A stretch of 64,000 nt of DNA from Penicillus capitatus (lineage: Eukaryota; Chlorophyta): positions 62,001 through 126,000 of the forward strand of contig OZ287695.1 in NCBI GenBank assembly GCA_965649825.1, given 5' to 3'. Positions 18,667 to 30,200 of this stretch are shown here, piece after piece. The notes under the pieces are model-generated. The model saw nothing but the letters and a program-made list of their open reading frames with translations, did no database searches and was not told where the DNA came from. Made by a program: the position numbers and the translations under genes. The stretch's first letter is position 1. Every line of letters starts with the position of its first letter.

Positions 18667-21600
18667 TTAAGGAGCCAAGACTGTTGTGGGTGTCTTGTAC
18701 ATGCTCGTCTCCAGCTGGCGTGCAGCAAAGAGAGCGGCTTGGAATTCCGGGTCAGACACATCAATGCCAGTCAAATGTTGCAAGCTGGACGGCCACAACT
18801 TGACTTTTCCTTTACTCTCACGATCTTGGTAGAGAAGGGCTGCGGCAACCACCGAGGGTCGAATGTTGACAAACTCAGGCAATAGCAACGCTTCACGCAG
18901 AGAGGCAGCAATCGACGTGCCATCACCCATTTCCATACTCTACACAGAAACAGCACACAAGATGTCAGTCAGATCTATGACATGACAGAATCGATCATCA
19001 TCGTCATCATCATCATAGCAACTGCGATCATCTATGCAGCTAAGACTGGATTGCGTCTTATTGCCATCCATCAGCACAGTGAATGACATCATATGTGAAT
19101 GTCAGCTTGGGATTGTTCTTATGTCATGCATCATGTGGACGCATCGAGATCAAAGGGGATAAAGAGAACGCGTCGCATAATACTGTAACGGCAAAAATGT
19201 CTTCGCGCTTGTCGTGTGTGCATCGTTGTTGTTTTTGTTACCTTATAGCCGAGGCGTTCGAAATAGAGCTTGAGAACTCGGACAGCTGAAATGGCAGACG
19301 TGTCACTGTAGAGTGCAGAGATGATTTGTTCTTCCATTTTGCCAACACTTCCAACAGGGAATCCAACATAGCTGTCGATGTTCTCCATGCCCATAATCTT
19401 CGCCGGGGTGTCGCTTCGGAATGCAGAAATGAAAACCAGAGCTGCAACAAAGACAGTCCAGACACCCTCTTTAATCTGAACGCCTGTGGACATGAGTCTA
19501 TCCATAATCAGGATCGCATCGTGGACAGTCTCCTCTTTGAGCTCATATTGAATGCCAATATCATAAGCCATGGACACCAACTCGCGGCGCTGGCTCAGAT
19601 ACTCTTGCCCCATGAGCTCATAGTTGAGTTTGTGTGTCTCTTCAAACTGTCTCACTGCCATGAAGGCTTGTTTGCACCTTTCCTCTGTATTGAGGTCTTC
19701 GTTGAGAATCTCTCTGGACATTTCAACGTGAAGACCGTCTTCCACATACTTCTTCAAGGCATCTTTCGTTGCATCACTGCATAACCATTCCGCAAAATCG
19801 TCAGAATTCATCACACATTTCATGCCGGTCGGAGTTTCTTCTGCTACAGGATTCGGCGCTTTCAGACCCTTCAGCATGGTCAGAACGCTGTCCTTGACCT
19901 CTGCCAAGTTCTGTTCTCGGCTGTTCTTTGTTCTCCCAACCACAACCACTACCTGGTTACCCAACAGTTGCACTCCCTCCTGCTCCAGAGAGTGCCGGGT
20001 ATCACTCAACCACTTTAACAGACTGAGAACGGCGACACCCACACTTAAGGATGGAACACTGGCTTCCAGAATGCCGTCCTCCAGATTCTGCAGTACTCCT
20101 AATCTGACATGGTAATTCCTCAAAGCAGAATTGAACAGTTGAAGAGCCTTTCCTTGTGCCCAGACAACTCCTGACTGCCACAGCAGGTCAATGATGGTGT
20201 GGTGCACCAGTGTATCCAATCGGCATCCTTGTTGAACCATTTGTTCAAAGATTCTGACTGCCCTGTGCCATTGTCCTCCTTTCTCGAAAGCGTGCAATAG
20301 CGCTGTGTATGTCATTGAGTCCGGCTTGCAGTTTTGGATCTTCATTCTCTCAAAAATCTGAGCTGCTTTTTCCCATTCTCCGGCTTGAGCACAAACGTTG
20401 ATCAGCGAATTGAAAGATACGGTGTTTGGATGACATCCTTCTTTATGCATTTGGTTGAACAACTGGAGAGCCAACTTCCAGTCGCCACCTCTTTCACATG
20501 TTGCCAATAGAGCATTGTATGTGATAATGTTACGTTCACAGCCCGTGCGGATCATGGTCTCAAATGTCTGCAGTGCTTTTTGCAGCTGACCAGATTTGCC
20601 ATAAGCTGAAATCAAAGCTGTGTACGTTGTGGCGATCGGAGCATGACCGGCAGCGATCAATCGATCATAGACCTTCAAAGCTTCTTCGGGTTGGCCACAC
20701 ATGTTGCATGCGATAATGGCCGTATTGTACGTTCGAATCTCGGGTTCTAATCCCTAAACGACGCACACCCATCCATCGTCAGTCACACACTCTGGTCACA
20801 CTCAGTCAGCAATGTCTTACTTCGCGTTGCATCAAAGACAGCACGTTTACAGCTTCTTCCCATTGTCCGGTTTTGCCATAGACATCGATGAGCGTGTTGA
20901 ATGTCACAACATTTGGTTGACATCCTTCTGGCTTCATTTGCTTGTAGACATCAATGGCCAACTCGAGTTCGCCGCATTTGATGCAGACGTTCATCAAAGC
21001 GCTGTACGTGTGGACATTGCATTGTATGCCACGTGCGCGCATTTCAGCCACCAGTTGAATACCTCGTCGCAGCTGGCGTTGCTGTCCACAAAGAGACACC
21101 ATTGTGGTGTACGTGTAGACATCGCAAAGAGACGCAAGGTCGTCGCCGGGCTCAAAGTTGCGCAGCCAGTCGAACAGTTCGACAGCGCGATTCGCACAGC
21201 CAACCTTCGCAAGCTCTTTCAAAAGAGCGGCTAGCGCACGCGAGTCCAGATAACTGAGCGCCTGGGAGACAGCGAGAACGACAGATGTATCAGCGGGAAG
21301 GCTCTGAATGACGCGAACGAGGTCTTCGACCGACATTTCAGAGAAGGATAGCTTATTAGGTGTCTTGATTGGTTGACCGCACCCCACTTTCGTTACTTGC
21401 TCCCACAACCGGCGATACCCCTTTCCCTTTCGGCCGTCTTGTTTCTTGTAGCGTCGCTGCATCGGATTACCACCACCATTACCACCACCTCCACTCGCAC
21501 TGTCACGAACAGCGGCTTGCTGAGGAGAGACGAAGACACTGCGCGAGGTCATCGATTTCTCTCCCTGTACGAACTGCTGTCCTGCCCATCCGAATTCGCT

Positions 21601-21759
21601 GCCACCAGTTGGATACGCGGATGTGTCCGCGGTAGCGACATAAGGGCGTTGACTGTGCTCTTCCCGCAACGACGCATGTGCAAGCGACTGCGTCACCTCA
21701 TCGACGCACGAAGCAGCGGACAAGTTTCCACTAGGACCTGTGACTGAATAGAGCTCCAT
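18667..21759 (-). CDS. PPR-SMR protein fused to a C-terminal cyclin box
   Basis: Three exons, 21759-20821, 20753-19242 and 18939-18667, give about 907 residues. After a disordered leader with a Gly/Asn stretch come about ten pentatricopeptide repeats (roughly residues 170-570), with typical 35-residue units such as YTALISAYGKSGQLQKALQT and FNSLINVCAQAGEWEKAAQI. Then follows an SMR-like region (SVPSLSVGVAVLSLLKWLSD, QLLGNQVVVVVGRTKNSREQ). The last 230 residues match a cyclin box: YLSQRRELVSMAYDIGIQYE, ETVHDAILIMDRLMS, WTVFVAALVFISA, and a second helical half ending with LEALFAARQLE-like segments. PPR tracts bind single RNAs in organelles and SMR domains may cut or bind RNA; a cyclin module on such a protein is unusual. 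No clear transit peptide is visible at the chosen start. An organelle RNA role tied to a kinase is speculation. Confidence 0.8.
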
Positions 21760-22900
21760 CTCTTTCGACGATAAAGTTCTTAAAACGCCTTCGTCGATAA
21801 ACCACTGCTAACACGCGAAAGTGCAACACAAGAGTCTATCAGTCTGTCTCACACCAAAAGGTTCAGTTCGGCTCACGACCAGTCGACCGGACCACGGATT
21901 TTTGAGTCCCCGAAGATGATGTTGATGTCTTTGATCAAAGTAACCGTCAGAGACGAGCGGCCGAGGATCTTCGCGCTCGCGGCATCCGTCGCCATTTATA
22001 CCACCCGTCACCAGTTACCATCGAAATTCAAAGGATGTTCAGCTGGCTCAGACCAAAATCATTTCTGGCCGAGGTTTTCGAGGATGTTTTGAAGAAATCC
22101 TAGTGGTTTTGTTGGGTTTGTCATGTGAACTGCGAACAGCCTGTCACTTCAACGGTCACCAAACAACCACAAACGTCATCATGACAAATCGTGCGTCAAC
22201 ATCACGCTGAGTCAAAGACTGCAGCGGGCGTCTGAAATCAAACCTGCTGAAGTGCTTCTTTCATCAAGGCAGCAAGCTATACATCCCATTGAAGTGCTGC
22301 GACCTACATTGCTGTCCTAAACAACTCTCTCTGTCTCCATGTGGCCTTCTTCAGCAACATAGTTGCGACTCAAAAGCTTCGCTCGTACATCCATGTCCCC
22401 TCTGTCCCCGCCCTCATCAACAACCTCCACTTCGACACCGTCGAATCCACACTGAGAGCATTCCATGTACAGACCTCACAGATTCGTCTGTGAGAAAATA
22501 GAAAATCCTTAGTCCAAATGTCTCTTCGCGCCTTTACATTTGGAACGAATGTCTGACTGAGCCTTTTTACATCTAAGATCGCTTCGTGCTAGATATCCAT
22601 CTTATAGAGTTTTACACCAAAATCGCGTGCGCTGCTTCCTTTCAGGCATCTGGCGGTGTAACGCCATCCGTTGCATCACGATTGCATTGCTTTACAGATA
22701 TTCTTTTGGCAACATTTCAGCTTCGTTCTTGTTTCCGTCTCTATTTCATCTGGAAACGTCGAGAGACATTTGGCCTCTACCAAACGCGTTTTTCATACGC
22801 TTTGTTATCGTAGCTACGTCTCGACGTTGCTCTGTTCACGTCTTCTTTTGTTCCCTTCCCACTCATACTTCCTGTCCTCTCACAAGCAGAGGTTACGCCT
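21760..22900. other. 1.1 kb divergent intergenic region
   Basis: This lies between the start of the PPR gene (minus) and the start of the next plus-strand gene at 22901. It must contain both promoters. Open frames up to 132 codons occur but are cysteine/serine/histidine-rich and unlike proteins. Nothing else was recognised. Confidence 0.4.
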
Positions 22901-23598
22901 ATGAAAGCGACGAGACGCAAAGAGCAGCGAACGACAATGCGCTCTGTCTATCACCAACTCGTTGGAAAAGAATTCTTCATACCGGCAAACTTCTTCGGCA
23001 TCAACGTACCAGGAATGTACTATAGGTCCCACAACTAACTCCCTGCATACTCCTTCATGCCTTTCGATGCAGCTTCGCTTTGGCTTCAGGTTTCGTGTTG
23101 TCAAGAAAGATAACGCACATCGCAATGCGATGACAGTGGTTTCTTTGGAGGAGAAGGGTCCCAAGAACTGGATTCCCGTTTCGCTCATTAAGCAATGGGT
23201 AGATGAGGATAGCCATGTAGGATGCAAGAGGAGATGCACAAGTGAGTCACTTGCACTCCATCTCGTTGCTCTTCTCCAAAGAATTGCCTCCAGATGAGGC
23301 AAGTGATGACTATGCTGTCGAGAGTCTACTGAAACTGAAGCACTGCTTCGATCAGAAAGAGATCTCGGATGTCGAATCTGCGACAACAGCACTACTCAAC
23401 CTGCACGAGAAAAAGAGAGCAAGAAGGGAGAAGTCCTCCCACGCGTTGTCTAGGACAGTGACTTATGACCTATCACAGTCTGAGGGATTTCTGAGATTGA
23501 AGTCGGCGGGAAGGTATCAGGTGCGTCTGGAGGGGGATGATTCTGATGAAGACAGTTCCAAGAGACAGGCCATCGTTATGGTCCACCACAAGACATGA
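22901..23598 (+). CDS. small basic protein of unknown function
   Basis: Three exons fit: 22901-23005, 23073-23241 and 23282-23598, with a canonical GTGAGT donor on the second, giving about 196 residues. The sequence begins MKATRRKEQRTT, has a compact middle (FRFRVVKKDNAHRN, MTVVSLEEKGPKNWIPVSLI) and a charged helical C-terminus (LLNLHEKKRARREKSSHALS). The family was not recognised. The mixed beta-like middle and basic ends would suit a nucleic-acid-associated protein, but this is only a guess. The stop at 23598 converges on the eL8 gene 60 bp away. Confidence 0.5.
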
Positions 23599-23658
23599 GA
23601 ACACTGAGATTTCATTAAGATTCGCTCCAATGATGATTTCGCATGAGGGGCTGGGAAA

Positions 23659-24671
23659 CTATGCCTCCATCCTTCGAGACATTTCTTTGTCTATTGCAGC
23701 TTCTCTCTTTTTGATCTTTGCCAGAGCCTTAGGTCCTGGCGTGCCATCACCCCACGGAATACGTGAGGCTTCATTGTAGTTTGTCTTGCACATATCTGCC
23801 AAACGCGCTAACTCTCGTTGATCTTCGCCTTTAACGGATGTGACTGCCAACACAGCCGCTGTCTTCTGATGCACAACCTTGCCCATTCTACAGACACACG
23901 CCATCACTCCTTCTCCGGTTCGCATACAGGGTGGCGACAGTACCGTGATTTGTCTTTGACAATGCAGTAAGGCACGCCCATCTTCTTGCACAAGGCAGGA
24001 AGCCAGACCACCATTTCGATGGGATGGACATCGTTCGCAATGATCACCAATTCAGCTTTCTTCGATTCCACCAAACTCGTCACATGATTGAGACCATACT
24101 TCACAACAATCGGCTTCTTTTTCTCCACCTGCACACGCAGACTGTCATATCCACTCCCATCACTGCTGTCAAATCGCTTTTGGCTCGTTTTATCCAACAC
24201 TGTTCAGCAGAAAGGAAACATGCTTCTCTTCATTGTGATCATGCACTCAAAGTGAGCTGGGATTAGGTTTCAGTCATCATACAAGCGTCTTACGGTTATC
24301 GGCCAGCATTTGCCTATATACACGCCCTACCTCCATTCCCTTCACTCTCTCCTCTGCCTCTTTCTGCAATCGGAGCCTTTTGTCTTTTTTCGTTTCTGGA
24401 CGATACTTCAGCAGCAAGCGAAACAGTCCATACGCTTGATTCTTCTCCAAGGTGTATGTGAACTGATGGATGGCTGGAGGCACATGAAGACGCATCCACA
24501 GAGATGCTCTCTGTCGTTGAATACGAATATAACGAGGCCATTTTATCCAACGACGCAGATTATGACGAGGAGCAGGCATGCCACCAAACCCTAGAGCATA
24601 GAATCGCCCATGGACGCATTTGAGTGGGGCAGACGTCGCTCACCTCGTGTGTGTTTCACAGGGTCATACAT
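23659..24671 (-). CDS. RPL7A: large-subunit ribosomal protein eL8 (L7a)
   Basis: Four exons are read, with the first coding exon at 24671-24644 (MYDPVKHTR), the next from 24590 and later ones to 23659. Family landmarks are [45 protein letters not shown], then the L7Ae fold [38 protein letters not shown], and [18 protein letters not shown], ending [16 protein letters not shown]. The protein sits in the 60S ribosomal subunit and binds rRNA. The usual lysine-rich N-terminus upstream is not resolved, so another 5' exon may exist; an in-frame stretch extends a little upstream of the chosen start. Confidence 0.9.
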
Positions 24672-25260
24672 CGCTGCCCATTTGTCTGCACTGCGTCTTT
24701 GTTCCTATGAACAGTTGTGGATGAGCGCCTCACGCCCACAACACTGATCGCGGCGATCCGTCGCTCGCGTCAGTTTCAGGCGAGTAAATGGCGAGGTGGA
24801 TCTCTCCTACCTTCTTCGCGACGCCAGATGGCAACGGTGCCGCGCGACGTCTGGGCGGCTAGAAGGCACACCATACGCGGGGGAGAGGCAGTGACGATGC
24901 TTACCATTCTGACGAATCTGCAGAGGGGTACGACGGAGGGTAGGCGAAAGGATCGAACACGAGAGGCGGCGCGACGTCACTTCATTTCTCCGAGGATGAA
25001 TGGATCCATGACGTTTGCTACAGTATCGGGCGGATCTTGGACGGAGAGAGAATGTGAGAATGATACGCCCGACGCCGTATTTCGTCATCATCTAGGGGCT
25101 CCCATAGATATGGGTGATTGTCTTTCCTCTAGAGCACCTCAATCGTCTCAGAAGGATCAGACCGAAAGAGATACGTGTGATCAAAGCATAGGCAGTCCGG
25201 CTGAACTGAGTAAGATGGCCAACTGAAATCTCTCGGTTCTCTGTAACCCTGACATCGAGG
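24672..25260. other. divergent region between eL8 and CDPK
   Basis: This region separates the minus-strand eL8 gene from the plus-strand CDPK. An open frame of 169 codons (24717-25226) is rich in arginine, serine and threonine and looks like chance frame use; a shadow frame exists on the other strand. I treat the region as promoters and 5' UTRs, possibly with a missed eL8 5' exon. Confidence 0.35.
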
Positions 25261-26968
25261 ATGGGCGGCGCCGTTTTTGTGCAGACGGTGAAAGAAGCTG
25301 TTCAACGGTTGAGGATGAACATTCTGGGCGGCGAGCAGAAGAACGTGGCCGAGCACTACGCACTTGGCGTCACCCTCGGAAAAGGACACTTCGGCGTCAC
25401 GAAACTGGCGGCCGAGGTGTCTACAGGTCGCACGTTTGCTTGCAAATCCATCGCAAAACGCAAACTCACACGGAAAGACGACATCGATGATATACAGAGA
25501 GAAGTGCAGATCATGCACCACCTTGCTGGTCATCCAAATATCGTCGAGATGAAGGACGCTTACGAAGACCGAACGCATGTGCACCTGGTATCGCCATCCT
25601 CGTTCGACGCAACCACCATCGTCGTGCTCGGCAGATCATGGAGGTGTGCACAGGAGGAGAACTCTTTGACTCCATCGTGTCGCGTGGACACTACAGCGAG
25701 TCGGATGCTGCAAAGCTTGTTAGGACAATGGTGCGCGTGGTTGCTCACTGTCATTCGATGGGCGTCATCCACAGAGACCTCAAGCCGGAGAACTTCCTGT
25801 TCTCTTCTCCTGGATCCACAGAACTGAAGTGCACTGATTTTGGATTATCCGTCTTCTTCGCGGATGGCGAGCGATTCTCCGATATCGTCGGAAGTGCTTT
25901 CTATGTGGCGCCCGAGATTCTCAGTCGATGTTATGGACCACAGGTGGGGGAAGATAGCTCCTAAGTGTTCGCATCTGGCGTCATGCTATGGCTTAGGTAG
26001 ACATTTGGAGCTGTGGTGTGATTCTCTATATTCTGCTGTCCGGTGTCCCTCCCTTCTGGGGAGAGACCAACGATCGGATCTTCGATGCCATTCGCCGAGG
26101 ACATCTGGATTTTTCTGAGGATCCGTGGCCATCGATTTCGTTTGCAGCTAAGGACTGCATAAAGCGCATGTTGGATATGAATCCAAGAAGAAGAGCAACG
26201 GCCAATGAGATTCTGAAGCATGACTGGCTGAAAGAGAATGGTGTGGCGTCAACAGAAGCCATCAACAATGCCGTTGTGGATCGCATCAAAGGCTTCGCGA
26301 CAATGAATAGAATGAAGAAGATATCGCTACAAGCAAGATGGCGTTCTTCTGTTGCCAACATCGACACTCATCTGTTTGGAGATGCAGGTCATTGCCACGA
26401 GCCTGCCTTCGGATGAAATCGAGGGACTGCGGCAGTTGTTTGAATCGATCGATATTGACAAGAGCGGGACAATCACTGTGGATGAATTGAGAGAGGGTCT
26501 GAAGAAGAAAGGCAATCAGCCTAGCATAGCATACCTCACTCTTTTCCCATGATCACTCATATCAGGTGTCCGCATCAAGGAGAGTGAACTGAAGGCGATC
26601 GTGAATGCAGCGGATGTGGACGGCAATGGCACCATTGATTGCCAGGAGTTTCTCGGAGCGACGATGCATTTGAACAAGCTGAATCGAGACGAGTATTTGC
26701 TCAAAGCCTTCCGTCATTTTGACACAGACGATAGTGGTTATATCACGCACGATAAACTGATACGCGGTCTTAAGGGAACAGACCCGATGGATCTGAAGAC
26801 CCTTATGAACGAAGTGGACAAGGATAAAGTGATGCGACCTCTGTCACATCGCCTCCTTCGTGACAGGCATGGTTGCAGGACGGTCGTATTAACTACGAGG
26901 AATTCTGTGCTATGATGCGGGATGACGGATGCAACGATGGTGGCATTTTGCCAGTCTCCTTTAAATGA
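25261..26968 (+). CDS. CDPK: calcium-dependent protein kinase (CDPK)
   Basis: Exons: 25261-25587, 25635-25943, 25997-26332, 26388-26511, 26566-26828, 26879-26968. The kinase has a glycine loop ([15 protein letters not shown]), catalytic [20 protein letters not shown] and [20 protein letters not shown]. The junction and EF-hand part follows: two canonical loops [12 protein letters not shown] and [12 protein letters not shown], a third [12 protein letters not shown], and a fourth that becomes the perfect loop [12 protein letters not shown] when the last intron ends at 26878. The N-terminus MGGAVF has glycine at position 2, so N-myristoylation and membrane binding are possible. Calcium binding to the EF-hands would relieve autoinhibition. 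Two of the five introns use GC donors (26333 and 26512). CDPKs occur in plants, green algae and alveolates, not animals or fungi. Confidence 0.93.
26333..26387 (+). other. GC-AG intron in CDPK (kinase-EF junction)
   Basis: The exon ends CTACAA, the intron starts GCAAGA and ends GATGCAG, 55 nt. Splicing gives the usual CDPK junction (KKISLQ then [14 protein letters not shown]) in phase 0, matching the family spacing between kinase and first EF-hand. Confidence 0.8.
26512..26565 (+). other. GC-AG intron in CDPK (between EF-hands 1 and 2)
   Basis: The exon ends AAGAAAG, the intron starts GCAATC and ends ATATCAG, 54 nt. The joined frame reads [19 protein letters not shown], the normal linker between the first two EF-hands. 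No GT donor near this place keeps the frame. Confidence 0.7.
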
Positions 26969-27216
26969 TGGTCTTAATGCTCGGACTGATGCCCGTTCTT
27001 AAATGTTTGACCTGACCATTATCGACGTGACATGTTCTGCGTTTCTGTACACGGCTTTTACGACCAACAGCGTCTATCTTTTAGACCATCGTTGCTAAGC
27101 TATCGAAACTTCAAGCGTTCACACTTTCCATCGAGGACGCAGTCTTTTGGAGGGTGACGTCATCGCACTGCACGCGCTTTGCAAGATCGCGGTTAGAACA
27201 GCGTGCCACCGACAGA

Positions 27217-30200
27217 ATGTCGGATTTCGATGAGGAGATGGATATCGACGGTGGTGCGAACATCGAGGTTTCGGAGGGCGAGATCTTCTCGGATCCTCTT
27301 TTCTATCACGCGCCTGTCGACGCCTTTCAATTGATGCAATACGAGAAATCTTTGACGCAGAGCCCTCGTCCTTCGAAAGGATGGATGTCGCGCCTCTTCT
27401 CATCGGCACAGGAATCTGCCGCAGCGCCAGTTCTGCCCATCGATCAAATGCTCCGCTATCAGTCGGATCCTTTGCCGGTTCCCCTGCTCAAATCATCGAC
27501 CTCCTTTCATGCTCAATCCCTGGAAATGTTTCAGCACATCCTGCAGTTGACAAGTGAAGAGCAGCTCGTTTCCAACCAGCTGCTGCAAACGCTGCAGAAG
27601 TTGCTTCAATGGGGTCTGGAGAGCACAGAGATACGAGATGAGTTATACATGCAGATCTTCAAGCAGACAAGAGGAGATATGAATGATGGAACTCGACGGA
27701 AGACATGGAAAGCCTTTCATGTCATTGCTTTGACGATGCCACCTTCCAATGTCTACAGCAATCTCTTGACGCACTATGTTCAACGCGTCTGTCGAGAGGA
27801 TCAAGAGATAGAATCGATCAAAGAGATTTCGAATCTGATCTGGAATGCTTTGAAGAAATCAGTGCGCTCAGGTCCCAGAAAGACAGTGCCTTCGCTGGAA
27901 GAGATCAGTGTCCACTTTTGTGAACGGCAGCAGAGGATGAAGACGACTGTCAGTTTTTTGGATGGAACATCTGAGGATCTGCCTTATGATGTCGGTACGA
28001 CTGTTATGGAAGCGGTTCATACGCTGGCCTCCATCATTGGTCTCGTCCACTGTCAAGGATTCTCACTCTTCGAAGGAGTGGAGGATGGAGATTCTGGCAA
28101 AGGAGTGGAACACCTGCAGCTCTATGATCATGCCTATATCCCAGATATTCTCCATCGGTTTGGAAAAGGGGCAGGTGAAGGGAAGACGTATCGTCTGGTC
28201 TTCAAGAAAGTTCTGTTTCGCGAATCGGATGCCTATGTGCTGGAATCGCAGTTTCTCAATCTTTCCTTTCTTCAAGCGCAATACGATTTCTTGGTTGGGC
28301 ATTACCCAGTTGGACACGAAGATGCTGCAAAGCTCTGTGCACTTCAGCTGTTTTCTGATTTCGGTACTCAGTTGCCTCAAAGTCCAAGCGGATTGAAGAA
28401 GGCCATTGATGGGTACACCAGTCCAGATGTGACAGGTCCAAAAGAGGATTGGAAGAAAAAGGTGTTGGAATACTATCATGGCTTGATGTGTGCCTCCAAG
28501 GAAGATGCTCGAAACTGTTTTCTCTCCTTGCTGCGGAACTTGCCTTACGGAATGGCGATCTTCTTCAGTGTTCATACTCTGAAGGATCCGATCGGGCTGC
28601 TTCCTGCACGAGTGATTCTGGGAATCAACAAGAGTGGACTGCATTTTCTGAGATGGCTTCCTAAGGAGTATCTATCATCTGTAGACTTCAGAGATATCGC
28701 GCATTTTGGATTCTGCAGCCAATCTATTACCTTCAACATGAAGATCAGTGGGGCGATGCATGTGTTTTCCTTTAAAACGACGAATGGACAAGACATCTGT
28801 ATGGCCTTGAAGACACACATCACGGATGCTGCAAGCAGATCGAATGGTGCTGCTGAGTGTCAGGACGGATCGGGAACTTTGATGGACACGTCATTCGGGA
28901 AAGAGTACGATGCGCACTTGGCCAAAATGCACGAAGCAATTGGAGAACTGGAGACAAAACAGCAAACGATTGTGCAAACACAGAATGAGTGTACGTCCAA
29001 GATTGGTCATTCAAAAGCTCAGCTTGAACAGACACTTCTCTGCATTGAGGAGGCGGTGACAACCAGAGATGCCATCCGTAAAGATGTCTCTGCTCTGCAG
29101 TCAGAGATCCTGAATCTACAATCTGATTTGGAAGTGATGCAGAAAGGGCAATCTTCTGCCAAAGTTGCGCATCAGATAGAGCTGCTGCAAGAGGAAAGAG
29201 ATCTATTGCAGCGGATAGAATGGGTCTCAAAGAACAGAGCTGAGATTGAAAGCAAGTATGCAGAGATGGAAGAAACACGGCGTCAAGAGAAAGAAGCTTT
29301 GCAGACAGCGATACACGATGCAACATCAAGTGGATGGGAAGATCGTACAGTCAAGGACAGGCAGATGGCGACTCTCATTGAACAAATTGCCAATAAGCAT
29401 GCCATGATGCATGCCAATGCGCAGGAAGTTGAAAAGATCCAGAAGGACAAAGAAGAGTTGGCAGAGCTCAAGAAACTGCAGTCGGAGATTGAGGAGAAAG
29501 AACGCATCTATGCAATGCAGATCGAAACGCAGAGACAGAAGATCCATGCACTGGAAGAACTGCGAAAGAGCGATCAGATTTCAAGAAAGAAGCTCTTCAA
29601 TACCATCCAGGATCTGAAGGGAAAGATCCGTGTCTATGCACGCGTGCGTCCAGTTCTCAATATGGAACAACGAAAGGGTCAGCAGTTTGCATTGCAATTT
29701 CCGGACGCCTTCTCCATCTCTCATCTCTGGAAGCGGGATGCATCTCCTAGGGAATACACATTCGATGGCGTGTTTTCTCCAGATGCCTCACAGAACGATG
29801 TCTTTCAGCAGACAGAGGACCTCATTCAGTCGACGCTGGATGGATACAATGTCTGTATCTTTGCCTACGGTCAAACGGGTTCTGGAAAGACCTACACCAT
29901 CTATGGCAGTGACAGCCAGCCAGGTCTGGCACCCAGGGGCATCCGGAAGCTCTTCGAGTTGCTCAATAAGAATGCGCATCACACCAGCTACCGTGTGTCC
30001 TGCTACATGCTGGAGCTCTATAGGGACACGCTGATGGATCTCTTGGTAGAGAAGAAGTCAGATGGCTTGGAGGAACGGCGATACTCTGAATTACCAATAT
30101 CGTTGTCATCGCCCTCGTTTCCAAGACGCACCTCTCTGCCACGTCTCTCTGACTGTCCTCCGATTCTCGAAAACAAACGACTGTCGGAGCTGCCTCGTCA

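Noticed and set aside
24717-25226. 169-codon plus-strand open frame before the CDPK
   Set aside because: Composition is Arg/Ser/Thr-rich with no domain, a shadow frame runs opposite it, and it lies where two divergent promoters should be.
26867-26878. Earlier acceptor for the last CDPK intron (exon from 26867)
   Set aside because: It would insert four residues into the fourth EF-hand loop; the acceptor at 26878 gives a canonical 12-residue loop.
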